Below are positions 1 through 7,679 of a DNA stretch of 64,000 nucleotides, piece after piece (position 1 is the first letter of the stretch; every line of letters begins with the position of its first letter). The notes beneath the pieces were generated by a model that saw nothing but the letters and a program-made list of their open reading frames with translations, was not told the DNA's origin and made no database searches. A program made the translations under genes and the position numbers. Location: assembly GCF_027563465.1 (NCBI RefSeq), contig NZ_JAPFQA010000011.1, positions 124,001 to 188,000 on the forward strand. The letters run 5' to 3'. Source of the stretch: Mesorhizobium qingshengii (GTDB lineage Bacteria; Pseudomonadota; Alphaproteobacteria; Rhizobiales; Rhizobiaceae).

Positions 1-1
1 C

Positions 2-262
2 CTGTTGCGCGCAACAAAGGCTCAGGGCGGGGATCGACAAAAGAAACTCTTTCAGTTCCTCAACGCCATCGGCGCCCGTGCGCTGAGAATCCAATTGGGG
101 CGCATCCTGGAAATGGCAGAATCATCTGCCAATCAGCAAGCATACGAGCGCAAGATCGTGGAGCGTTTTGGCGGCCAGCAGGAGTTTGATTTCGGCATTA
201 ACGCTTCCAGCGAGCCGCCGCCGCCTTCCGAGCAATCTCAGCCCGGCGCTCCGGCGTCATAG
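2..262 (+). CDS. P63C-domain-like protein, 3' end only
   Basis: The open frame runs in from the left edge, so only the last ~86 residues are seen. The stretch KLFQFLNAIGARALRIQLGR followed by a conserved-looking E(R/K)..VERFG pattern resembles the C-terminal end of P63C-domain proteins, a poorly characterised family often found in mobile or accessory DNA. The last 65 nt overlap the convergent small gene on the opposite strand. The tail is Pro/Ser-rich and probably unstructured. Family assignment is from a short segment and is tentative. Confidence 0.5.
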   Translation: MLRATKAQGGDRQKKLFQFLNAIGARALRIQLGRILEMAESSANQQAYERKIVERFGGQQEFDFGINASSEPPPPSEQSQPGAPAS

Positions 263-431
263 TCTCGGCGCGCTTCTTCCCGCCCTTCGCGCCTAGCGCC
301 TTCGCAGCAGGGTCTTTGCCGTCGTCCATCACATCGTCCGCTTCATCGCCCGTGGCAATGCGCATGACGCGGACTGCATTGCCGATCACGTCGGCGGGGC
401 GCTTCTGGCCTTTAGGTCCGGTTGGCATCAA
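198..431 (-). CDS. Small basic conserved protein (77 aa)
   Basis: This 77-residue protein begins MMPTGPKGQKRPADVIGNAV and ends with a lysine/arginine-rich segment containing ALGAKGGKKRAETMTPERRA and a C-terminal AARKAAAARW-like pattern. This layout (RPADVIGNAVxVMRIATG, then AxGxKGGKARAxxMTPERRxEIA) recurs in small rhizobial proteins often labelled RNA-binding or histone H1-like. No enzymatic motif is present. It overlaps the start-side neighbour by an ATGA (428-431), suggesting translational coupling, and overlaps the 3' end of the opposite gene at 198-262. Function is unknown; nucleic-acid binding is inferred from charge and family labels. Confidence 0.75.
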   Translation of the reverse strand: MMPTGPKGQKRPADVIGNAVRVMRIATGDEADDVMDDGKDPAAKALGAKGGKKRAETMTPERRAEIARKAAAARWKR

Positions 432-655
432 ATGTTTCCCGCCTTTAGCCGAGCTATGGCTTTTTCTAGGTCGGAAATCGTCTGCTTGTAGTACGCGATT
501 GACTCCGTCGTCAGGTCATTGATCTGACCGGTGGCCGAGACCTCGCCTGTCTCGAATTTTCCGGCTTCCATCCAATCCACGCCTTCACGCATGCTCTTGA
601 TGGTGTCTTGGTGCCTAGCAATCATATCATCGCGCCACGTCATAGAAATCTCCAT
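428..655 (-). CDS. Small hypothetical protein (75 aa)
   Basis: A 75-residue acidic/basic mixed protein starting MEISMTWRDDMIARHQDTIK. It is predicted to be mostly helical, with heptad-like spacing in the C-terminal half (YYKQTISDLEKAIARLKAG), so a short coiled coil is likely. It lies directly upstream of the small basic gene and overlaps it by 4 nt, so the two probably form one minus-strand transcript. A second ATG four codons in (at 643) is an alternative start. No family recognised; coding is supported by the ATGA overlap and regular composition. Confidence 0.6.
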   Translation of the reverse strand: MEISMTWRDDMIARHQDTIKSMREGVDWMEAGKFETGEVSATGQINDLTTESIAYYKQTISDLEKAIARLKAGNI

Positions 656-805
656 GCTTTCCGCTAAGCATATAGGAGACCGGCGCAGATCGCGACAGGG
701 GCGACGTCAAATTTCAAACTGAGACACTACCCCCCAAACTGGGTGACGGACGCCGCGCGGAGAATATGATAGAATTCGACAACACTCATTGGAGAAGCTG
801 GCATA

Positions 806-1021
806 ATGCGCGGCGGCGACCATGCGGAACTGAAGGCCTTTGCCACTGTCGTCACGCATGGCGGCTTTGCCCACGCCGCGGAAGGTCTCAGGATTCCGGC
901 ATCGACGCTCTGCCAGACGATCCGTCAGCTCGAAGCGCGGCTTGGCCTGCGGCTGCTCAACCGCACCACCCGCAGCCTGTCGCTGACTGGCGCGGCTCGA
1001 CCCCGCTCGGGCGATTCGTGA
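806..1021 (+). pseudogene. LysR-family regulator, truncated after the HTH domain
   Basis: Residues ~8-64 form a standard LysR winged helix-turn-helix: ELKAFATVVTHGGFAHAAE, then TIRQLEARLGLRLLNRTTRS and LSLTGAA. A full LysR protein has about 300 residues; here the frame ends after 71 residues, exactly where the linker helix should begin, and no effector-binding domain follows in any frame. A good GGAGAAG ribosome site lies upstream of ATG 806. The following DNA leads straight into an unrelated formyltransferase, so the rest was probably deleted. It might still make a short DNA-binding peptide, but a degraded gene is more likely. Confidence 0.8.
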
Positions 1022-1086
1022 AGTCGGCCTGGATCGCCGGCGCAGAATGGTGGCGAGGAAGGCACTGTTTGACCGGACGTCGGAAG

Positions 1087-2117
1087 ATGAATTCGACTGA
1101 CCCCGCCCGTCGCGCGGAGCCGATCAGCGCCGTTTTCATGCAGGACATCTCTGCTTACACTGGACCGCTGCTTGCCGGCTGGGTGGAGGCCGGAAACCAC
1201 ATCGGCGCGATCGTCGTGCCTGGCTTCCGGCGGCGGCCCACCGGCTTCAGCATCGGCAATTTCCGTCGAAGGCTGAAACGCAAGCTCCTGCTCCGGCGCT
1301 ATCTTGGTCTCGGCAATGCCCGGGTGAAGCTGATTGAATTCGGCCGGCCTTACGACTGGGGCGAGCTTGACCGGCAACTGTCTGAAGTCACAGCCGATGT
1401 GCTGATCTGCCATGCTTTCCCGGCCCTGATCCCCCAAGACCTGCTTGGCCGCTTTCCCAAAGGCGGGCTGAACCTTCACCCGGCGCTGCTGCCCAACTAC
1501 CGTGGCCCGCACCCTCTCCACCGTCTGGCCGTGGACGGTCAGCATGCTGTCCACGGCGGCGTGACGCTGCACAAGATGTCCGCCGGGTTCGACGACGGCG
1601 ACATTATCGGGCAGGTTCCTTTTCCGAAGCCGACTGGATGTCGAAACGGAGCCTGGTCGATGGAACGGCGACCGCGATGCGGATGCTGGTGAGTGAGGCG
1701 GCGCCGGCCTACTGCAAGGGCACCTTGTCAGGGGCGCCGCAGCCAGCCGGTGACTTCGTCTGGGCGCGGCTCGAGCCGGCCCATTTGATGATTTCGCAGG
1801 CCATGTCGATCGAGCATGTCGCGCGGCTGTGGCATGTGCTTGGACTGCTTCCGGGCATCTTTCTTGTCATCGCCGGCCGCAAGGTCAGGCTGGCATTGCA
1901 GATCCGCAGGCTGGGTCCTCCGACCGGAGAGGCGCCGGTCAAGCGATGGGGGACGGTGGAGTTCGATCTGGCCGACGGCAGGGTTCTGTATCTCGTCTAT
2001 GGCCGCCTGCTCAAACGGCTCCTGAAAGTGCGAAGTGTGTTCGCGCACGCTCCAGTCACGGAAACGCGCCCGGTAATGCGACTTTTCGGCAAAGTGGAAA
2101 ACAAGCCCGGGCAGTGA
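1087..2117 (+). pseudogene. Formyltransferase-like gene broken by a one-base frameshift
   Basis: From ATG 1087 the frame encodes a methionyl-tRNA formyltransferase-type fold. It shows VLICHAFPALIPQDLLGRFP, then the family motif GGLNLHPALLPNYRGPHP (Asn-x-His-Pro and the L.P.YRG segment) and HKMSAGFDDGDIIGQV. Near 1617-1624 the frame shifts: the rest (SKRSLVDGTATAMRMLV to the stop at 2117) continues in the frame one base away. Adding one T to the run CCTTTTCCG restores a continuous reading (VPFSEADWM). It may be a true pseudogene or a homopolymer sequencing error. The ordinary formyltransferase partner (def, peptide deformylase) is not adjacent, so a sugar-nucleotide or other formyl transfer role is possible. 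Confidence 0.75.
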
Positions 2118-2267
2118 TGGGCGTCTGCCAGGGCTGTAGCCTGCTTGCCGCAATTTCTGTCGGCGGTATCCGGCGGGCCGCCGTCGGCACCTGGCGTAAT
2201 GCTTTTGGCGGGTTGCGCTGAAAAAACGGCTTTCGCTTCAGCTCGAATGGTGCTTTAACGCGGCCAT

Positions 2268-2360
2268 CCACAGGGGTGCTCCGTACGGTCGGGGCTGAGA
2301 CGGGGGCGGCAAGCCCACAGACCCTAGAAGCTGATCTGGGTAATACCAGCGGAGCGAGGC
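2268..2360 (+). promoter_or_regulatory. TPP (thi-box) riboswitch
   Basis: The segment contains the diagnostic parts of a thiamine pyrophosphate riboswitch in order: AGGGGTGCT at ~2272-2280, GGGCTGAGA at ~2292-2300, a variable stem, ACCCT and then CTGATCTGGGTAATACCAGC at ~2331-2350. It ends just before ATG 2366, so it probably works by hiding the ribosome site (translation control) as in most proteobacteria. It is expected to lower expression of the downstream uptake operon when TPP is abundant. Confidence 0.95.
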
Positions 2361-2365
2361 GGGCG

Positions 2366-2974
2366 ATGTTTTCAGGCGCACAGATTTCCCTTTATCCCAT
2401 GGCCGACGATTTCGTCGGTGTCATTCTTGGTGCGCTCGGCGCGCTCGATCCCTACCGCGACAGGCTCAGGATCGAGACCGACGATATCTCGACCTTGCTG
2501 GTCGGGCCGCCCGAAGTGCTGTTCCCGGCTCTTCGCGACCTGTTCATGGCGGCGGCGCGCAGTGGCAAGCATTGCGTGCTGTCGGCTGCCATTTCGCGCG
2601 GCTGCCCGGGCGAGCCGGACGATCCGATCTGCCGCTCCGATGCGTTTGGCGGACCTGTCGGGCCGCTCGGCCCGCGCAAGGAAGCCGCCATCACCGCGGT
2701 GCGCAATGCCGCTGCCACCGGCCAGCCGGCGGCGGCGCAATTCTCGCTCTATGTGATGGGCACCGGCGACCACATGGACGAGATCTATGGCTGCATCGAC
2801 TTCCTGAAGCAGTCCGGCGTCTATGAGCGCTCCAAGAATTTCTGCACCAAATTGCGCGGCGATGCCGGCGCGATCTTCCTGGCACTGAACGAGGCCTTCT
2901 GCCGCTTCGGGCCAGGCGTCGGCCACGTAACCCTCGACGTCACGGTCTCAGCCAACAGCCCCTCCGCTGTCTGA
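2366..2974 (+). CDS. ykoF: YkoF-like thiamine/HMP-binding protein
   Basis: A 202-residue protein built from two similar ~80-residue halves: residues ~4-85 begin with GAQISLYPMADDFVGVILGA, and the second half, after a hinge, begins AAQFSLYVMGTGDHMDEIYG. This internal duplication with SLYPM/SLYVM openings is the signature of the YkoF family, a cytoplasmic protein that binds thiamine or its pyrimidine part (HMP). The start at ATG 2366 is chosen because it lies immediately after the riboswitch; the open frame extends upstream into riboswitch RNA and should not be used. It is first in the TPP-regulated operon, 45 nt ahead of the permease. Confidence 0.9.
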   Translation: MFSGAQISLYPMADDFVGVILGALGALDPYRDRLRIETDDISTLLVGPPEVLFPALRDLFMAAARSGKHCVLSAAISRGCPGEPDDPICRSDAFGGPVGPLGPRKEAAITAVRNAAATGQPAAAQFSLYVMGTGDHMDEIYGCIDFLKQSGVYERSKNFCTKLRGDAGAIFLALNEAFCRFGPGVGHVTLDVTVSANSPSAV

Positions 2975-3019
2975 GCCTGCCCGCGTTTGTGCGCGAGCGC
3001 CCGTTCAAGGACATCTCCC

Positions 3020-3832
3020 GTGGTCCCATCGTCGTCCAGCCGCTCGCGTCAACTCGCGGGTCTCTTCGCCAAGGCAGCGCCGGCGGTGATCTCGGTCGGG
3101 CTGCTCCTGCTGGCGTGGGAGCTTTGCGCCCGTTATTCCGGCATCAAGCCGACGATACTGCCGGCGCCGTCGCGCATCTTCGCGCAGGCGATGCTCAATC
3201 GCGAAGCGCTGGTCGACAATGCCATTCCCACCATCCGCGCCACGCTATTCGGCTTTGCCTGTTCGCTCAGCGCTGCCTTCGCGCTGTCGATGCTGGTCGA
3301 CTTCTTCCCGCCGCTGCGGCGCGCGCTGTTTCCCGTGTTCGTCATCAGCCAGACCTTGCCGCTGGTCGCCATAGCGCCGCTGGTGGTGCTGTGGTTCGGC
3401 TTCGGGCTGATGCCCAAGGTCCTGCTGGTAGCGCTGGTCACCTTCTTTCCGATGCTGGTGGCTCTGGTGCAGGGCTACGAGGCGACTGAGGCCGAGATCG
3501 GCCAGGTGCTGCGCGCCATGGGGGCAGGGCGCTGGCGCGTCTTCGTGTTGGCGCGGCTGCCTTCGGCGCTGCCCTATTTCTTCGCCGGCTTGAGGATCTC
3601 CATAACCTATGCCGTGGTCGGCGCCATCTTCGCCGAATATGCCGGTGCCGCGAAGGGGCTGGGCATCTACATGCTCAATGCCAAGAACAATTTCCGCCCC
3701 GATCTGGTGCTGGCTGCCGTCGGCGTCAGCGCCGCGCTCACGCTTGTCCTGTTTGGACTGGCGGTGCTGCTGCAGCACCTGGCCATGCCCTGGGAACAGG
3801 CCGACAGGCAAGGTCAGGGGAAGGGGCCATAG
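3020..3832 (+). CDS. thiX: Thiamine-precursor (HMP) ABC transporter permease
   Basis: A 270-residue inner-membrane protein with about six hydrophobic segments and the binding-protein-dependent permease loop EAxxxxGAxxxxxFxxxxLP, seen as ATEAEIGQVLRAMGAGRWRV then FVLARLPSALPY. It belongs to the SsuC/TauC-like permease group that includes ThiX. GTG 3020 is preferred as start because AAGGAC lies 9 nt upstream; a TTG at 2987 is possible. Two bases separate it from the ATPase gene. Role (uptake of hydroxymethyl-pyrimidine or formyl-aminopyrimidine) is inferred from the riboswitch, the ykoF neighbour and the THI5-type binding protein. Confidence 0.85.
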   Translation: MVPSSSSRSRQLAGLFAKAAPAVISVGLLLLAWELCARYSGIKPTILPAPSRIFAQAMLNREALVDNAIPTIRATLFGFACSLSAAFALSMLVDFFPPLRRALFPVFVISQTLPLVAIAPLVVLWFGFGLMPKVLLVALVTFFPMLVALVQGYEATEAEIGQVLRAMGAGRWRVFVLARLPSALPYFFAGLRISITYAVVGAIFAEYAGAAKGLGIYMLNAKNNFRPDLVLAAVGVSAALTLVLFGLAVLLQHLAMPWEQADRQGQGKGP

Positions 3833-3834
3833 CG

Positions 3835-4614
3835 ATGAGCCGGCTCGAACTGCGGCATGTGTGCAAGGCGTTCGGCGGGCTCGAGGTGCTCGCCGACATT
3901 TCGCTTCGCGTCGGCGCCGGTGAATTCGTCTCCATCCTTGGTCCCTCGGGCGCCGGCAAGTCGACGCTGTTCCGGCTCCTGACCGGCGCGCAGCACGGCG
4001 ACGGGGAGATGTTCTTCGACGGCACGCCGCTCGACAACCACGGCAGGCACTTCGCCTTCATGCCGCAACGCGACGCGCTGATGCCGTGGCGGCGCATCCT
4101 CGACAACGTCACGCTGGGGCTCGAAGTGCAAGGCTTCAGGCGAAAGGCGGCGCGGGCGCGTGTCGCGCCGCTCTTTGCCGAGTTCGGTCTTGCCGGCTTC
4201 GAGCGGCATTTTCCGGCGCAGCTTTCGGGCGGCATGCGCCAGCGGGCGGCTCTGCTGCGCACCGTTGTGCAGGAGCGCGACATGCTGCTGCTCGACGAGC
4301 CGTTCGGCGCGCTCGACGGACTGACCCGCACCGCCATGCAGCGCTGGCTGGAGCAAATGTGGCGCCACCACCGCTGGACTGCGCTGCTGATCACCCACGA
4401 CGTGCGCGAAGCCGTGTTCCTGTCCGACCGCATCTATGTGCTGTCGGCGCGTCCGGCCCGCATCGCCCGTGAAATCAAGGTGCCGCTGCCGCGCCCGCGC
4501 GGCCCTGGTGGCGATGCCGCGCGGCAGGCGAGCGCGCTGGAAGCCGAGATCCTCGACATCATTCTCAATCCCGGGCTCAGCCCGCAACCACCCGAAGGAT
4601 ACGATCATGACTGA
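3835..4614 (+). CDS. thiZ: Thiamine-precursor (HMP) ABC transporter ATPase
   Basis: A 259-residue ABC ATPase of the nitrate/taurine/HMP subfamily. It carries Walker A GPSGAGKST (residues ~40-48), Q-loop MPQRDALMPWR, signature LSGGMRQRAALLR, Walker B LLLDEPFGALDG and the H-loop LLITHDVREAVFL. All catalytic residues are present. It overlaps the binding-protein gene by 8 nt, a sign of tight coupling. It powers the adjacent permease. Confidence 0.9.
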   Translation: MSRLELRHVCKAFGGLEVLADISLRVGAGEFVSILGPSGAGKSTLFRLLTGAQHGDGEMFFDGTPLDNHGRHFAFMPQRDALMPWRRILDNVTLGLEVQGFRRKAARARVAPLFAEFGLAGFERHFPAQLSGGMRQRAALLRTVVQERDMLLLDEPFGALDGLTRTAMQRWLEQMWRHHRWTALLITHDVREAVFLSDRIYVLSARPARIAREIKVPLPRPRGPGGDAARQASALEAEILDIILNPGLSPQPPEGYDHD

Positions 4615-5629
4615 CTTGACGCGCCGCCAGGCCCTGTTGCTGACCCTTGCCAGCAGTCTTCCGCTTGTTGCCGGAGCGGGTCGGGCTCTGGCGCAATCGG
4701 CAGCGGAAAAGGTCACCGTCGCCCTCGACTGGACGGTCAACACCAACCACATCGGGCTGTTCGTCGCCCGCGACAAGGGATTTTACCGGGAGGCCGGCCT
4801 CGAGGTCGATATCCTGCCCTACAGCGACACCGGTGCCGGCACGCTCGTCGCCAACCGCATCGCCGATTTCGGCATCAACGGCACCATCAGCCTCTTCACC
4901 CAGAAAACCGCCGGGGCCGACTTGAAGGCCGTCTATGCCGTGGTGCAATCCGAAACCGGCCGAGTGGTCTTCAATGCGGCGCGCGGCGAGATCAAAAGCC
5001 CGAGGGACCTTGACGGCTTGACCTATGGCGGCTTCGGCAGCGCCTGGGAAAACGCGCTGATAAGCACCATCATCCGCCACGACGGCGGCAAAGGCAATTT
5101 CGAGACGGTGACGCTCGGCACCTCGGCCTATGAAGCGCTGGCCAACGGCTCGGTCGATTTCACGCTCGAGGTCGCGACCTGGGAGGGCGTCGAAGCCGAG
5201 CTCAAAGGCGTCAAGCAGCGCAGCTTCGTCTATGCCGATTATGGCGTACCCGACGAGCACACGACGCTGATCTCGTCGAGCGAAGCCTATCTCCAGGCCA
5301 ATCCCAAAGTCGCGGCCGGCTTCGTCCAGGCGACGCGGCGCGGCTACCAGTACGCCGCCGATCATCCCGATGAGGCTGCCGCACTGTTGATCGCGGCCAA
5401 CAAGGATGCCTTGACCAATCCGGCGCTGATCCGCGCTTCGCTGAAGGCACTGATCGATGGTCACTTCTTGCGCAGCCAAAGTGGCGCCATCGGCACCATG
5501 GATCCGGCCAAGATGGAAGCAATCGGCCATTACCTGTTCGCCGCCGGTATTTTACGCGACGCCGATGGCGGCGTTGTCAAGCAACGTCCGGATTTTGCGG
5601 GGTATTTCAGCAACGCGTATCTGGGGTAG
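4607..5629 (+). CDS. thiY: THI5/NMT1-type HMP-binding periplasmic protein
   Basis: A 340-residue binding protein. Residues 1-30 form a signal peptide with a twin-arginine-like TRRQALLLTLASS and an ALAQ cleavage region. The mature part starts with VTVALDWTVNTNHIGLFVAR, the family motif in which DW.pNtNH.G...A binds the pyrimidine ring (NMT1/THI5 domain). GAAGGA 8 nt upstream of ATG 4607 supports this start. It delivers HMP or a related thiamine breakdown product to ThiX/ThiZ. It is last in the TPP-regulated operon. Confidence 0.9.
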   Translation: MTDLTRRQALLLTLASSLPLVAGAGRALAQSAAEKVTVALDWTVNTNHIGLFVARDKGFYREAGLEVDILPYSDTGAGTLVANRIADFGINGTISLFTQKTAGADLKAVYAVVQSETGRVVFNAARGEIKSPRDLDGLTYGGFGSAWENALISTIIRHDGGKGNFETVTLGTSAYEALANGSVDFTLEVATWEGVEAELKGVKQRSFVYADYGVPDEHTTLISSSEAYLQANPKVAAGFVQATRRGYQYAADHPDEAAALLIAANKDALTNPALIRASLKALIDGHFLRSQSGAIGTMDPAKMEAIGHYLFAAGILRDADGGVVKQRPDFAGYFSNAYLG

Positions 5630-5909
5630 AGCGGGATTCTTGAACCCGGAAGTCTCATCCAGGAGCACATCGTCAGGCGTCGACGGACGATGACGGCGAG
5701 GTGGCCGCAATCGGGACTGGACGAGCTTTGGATCGCGAAGCTGCAAGGCAGGAACGTCCAATCCCGTGCGCCGCATGGATTGCATGAATAGAGGAAGGCA
5801 ATCCCTGCCTGCCTTCGGTGGCATATATCCGGTTTAATGCCGATCTGATCTTGTCGATTAACTGCCCGGCAATGGTTGCGTGCAAAGGTCGGCCCGAGGG
5901 GACATCGGG
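5630..5909. other. Intergenic, no feature seen
   Basis: About 280 nt between the thiamine operon and the next gene. Reading both strands I see no conserved ORF, repeat or strong hairpin with a T-run. It must hold the promoter for the downstream methyltransferase-like gene, but I cannot place it. Confidence 0.5.
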
Positions 5910-6605
5910 GTGCTTGCATTGCTTCTGTCAAAAAGTGAAACGCTTTCGCGAGTCAATGAGGACGGAATTTTGTCCGCGGCGCGAAAGCGCGAAATCCTGA
6001 TCGACCTGCGGGAGGGCTTCTTTCGCGCCTGCGCGCTGGCTTTCGCGGGGCTCTTTGTCTACCGCGGCGTTTATCATTTCGTGCAGGATCCGACCCGACT
6101 CAACATCGCGTTGCTGACGATTTCCGAGGTGCTGACCTTCACCTGGCTGCTGCTGTCAAGGCGGCCGGTGACGCGCGACTGGAACCCACTCACCGTGGTC
6201 GTCTCCGTAATCGCCAGTTTTGGCGCCGCCTTCATCACCCTTGAGCCGGGCACCAGCATTATCCCGGTCTATGTCGCCGCGCCTCTGCAGTTCCTGGCGT
6301 TGTGGTTCGTCATCTGGGGCAAGATCTCGTTGGGGCGTTCCTTTGCCATCCTGCCCGCCAATCGCGGTGTGATGACCGGCGGTGCCTACCGCCTGGTGCG
6401 GCACCCGATCTATGCCGGCTACCTTGCTGGCCATATCCTGTTCCTGCTGTCGGCCTTTTCCTTCTACAATTTGGCCGTCTACGCCGTGATCACCTACCTC
6501 CAGCTGTATCGCATCCTGCGTGAAGAGGCGCTTCTGGCCGCCTTGCCGGAATACCGCGCTTACATGGATCGCGTGCCCTACAGGCTGTTCTACGGGATCG
6601 CCTGA
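5910..6605 (+). CDS. Isoprenylcysteine methyltransferase (ICMT)/PEMT-like membrane protein
   Basis: A ~231-residue membrane protein with four to five hydrophobic segments. The C-terminal half has the ICMT/phospholipid-methyltransferase pattern: GAYRLVRHPIYAGYLAGHIL, in which the R-H-P-x-Y-xG motif helps bind S-adenosylmethionine, then REEALLAALPEYRAYMDRVP containing the E-E....F/P.Y..Y pattern. It probably methylates a small or lipid substrate at the inner membrane; the bacterial members are mostly uncharacterised. GTG 5910 is chosen because GAGGGGA lies ~8 nt upstream; GTG 5880 is also open. Confidence 0.75.
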   Translation: MLALLLSKSETLSRVNEDGILSAARKREILIDLREGFFRACALAFAGLFVYRGVYHFVQDPTRLNIALLTISEVLTFTWLLLSRRPVTRDWNPLTVVVSVIASFGAAFITLEPGTSIIPVYVAAPLQFLALWFVIWGKISLGRSFAILPANRGVMTGGAYRLVRHPIYAGYLAGHILFLLSAFSFYNLAVYAVITYLQLYRILREEALLAALPEYRAYMDRVPYRLFYGIA

Positions 6606-6736
6606 CAACAAGGCGGCATGAACGCTGACGCCAGCGCCTGCTGATCGCCCGCCGCTGAGGCCAAGAGCACCGGGATCGGAAGTACAGAAGCAGCCGTCAG
6701 GCTTTGACCGCACTCTCCTGGCATCCGGCCGATCGG

Positions 6737-6763
6737 AAGGCCCGCCACCCCAGGCGGGCTTTC
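6737..6763 (+). terminator. Hairpin terminator candidate
   Basis: GCCCGCC and GGCGGGC form a 7-bp GC stem around a 6-nt loop (6740-6759), extended by AAG/TTT pairs, then CC. It lies 130 nt after the methyltransferase-like gene. The T-run is short. Confidence 0.5.
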
Positions 6764-6908
6764 CGCGTGAACGAGGGTTTTTTCCGCCGGTTCCGCTACC
6801 GACAGGTTGCGCGGAACGCTAACGCGCTGAAAGCGTTCATTCCCAGCAACATGCGAATGGCGCGATGTTGAGACCGGCGCGTCAGCGCCTACAGGAGCGG
6901 GAAAACCC

Positions 6909-7073
6909 ATGAGCTTAGGCACCATACTAATCATCATACTTGTCATCGCACTGCTCGGCGGGTTCAGTGGCCTTGGCGGCGGTCCGTTCTACGGAACCGG
7001 ATATTACGGCGGCGGTGGGCTTGGACTGGTGCTGCTGATCATCATCGTGCTTGTCGTGCTCGGACGCATCTAG
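6909..7073 (+). CDS. DUF3309-type small membrane protein (54 aa)
   Basis: A 54-residue protein beginning MSLGTILIIILVIALLGGFS, then a glycine/tyrosine-rich middle, then a second hydrophobic stretch LVLLIIIVLVVLGRI at the end. This two-helix layout with a Gly-rich hinge and a C-terminal LGRI is typical of DUF3309 proteins, which are abundant in rhizobia. It is shorter than 60 codons and easily missed. Function unknown; probably an inner-membrane peptide linked to stress. Confidence 0.8.
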   Translation: MSLGTILIIILVIALLGGFSGLGGGPFYGTGYYGGGGLGLVLLIIIVLVVLGRI

Positions 7074-7254
7074 CCGTTCCGCCCGGTCATCACCGGGCTC
7101 GCAATCTCGTGACCGCGTCAACACCGCGGCGCACCGGATCGTGATGAGTTCAGGTCGGCTTGTGATCCGGCGGTCCGCAAGAATCTCCTATGGTGATTGC
7201 GGTCCACACCCCCGGTGGAAACAAGAGGAAAGGGTCCCACTCCTTGTCCTCCTC

Positions 7255-7290
7255 CAAGGCCCGCTCCGGTTTTGCCGTGGCGGGCTTTGC
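7255..7290 (+). terminator. Hairpin downstream of the DUF3309-type gene
   Basis: AAGGCCCGC (7256-7264) pairs with GCGGGCTTT (7280-7288) around a 15-nt loop that can itself fold, followed by GCTCTTT. It may end transcription of the small membrane protein gene or act in the 5' leader of the next ORF. Confidence 0.4.
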
Positions 7291-7347
7291 TCTTTCGGTC
7301 GAGGGAACCGGCTTGCGACAGTACCGTTGAGTTGTGGAAGGCTGACA

Positions 7348-7521
7348 ATGCCCCTGACGCTCCGGACAACGCTCTGCGAAATTCGCGATGATCTTCACGC
7401 CCTGCGACGGATGGTGGCGGCTCGCGGTCAAATCGAGACCATCGAGGGAATCGATGCGCTGATTGGGGTGGCGGAGGCAGAGACCATCGAGGCCATCCGC
7501 CGTATTGATCGCCCTGCCTGA
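7348..7521 (+). CDS. Small hypothetical protein (57 aa)
   Basis: An ATG at 7348 opens a 57-residue frame starting MPLTLRTTLCEIRDDLHALR. It is predicted fully helical and amphipathic, with acidic C-terminal repeats (ETIEGIDAL, ETIEAIRRI). A GTTGTGGAAGG stretch 11-20 nt upstream could serve as a ribosome site. No family recognised. Coding is plausible from amino-acid composition but not proven. Confidence 0.4.
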   Translation: MPLTLRTTLCEIRDDLHALRRMVAARGQIETIEGIDALIGVAEAETIEAIRRIDRPA

Positions 7522-7679
7522 AAGAAGAGCGTCAACGAGATGACGCGGGGTAATTGCCGGGTCGCTTTCTGGTACGGCACGCCAACTGGTGGAGTAGGGG
7601 TGCGCTGAGGCCGGCCCCACGGTTTCAAGCAGCCATCAACCAGATCGGATGTCGGGAGGCAGGCATCTTGGCGGCGATG

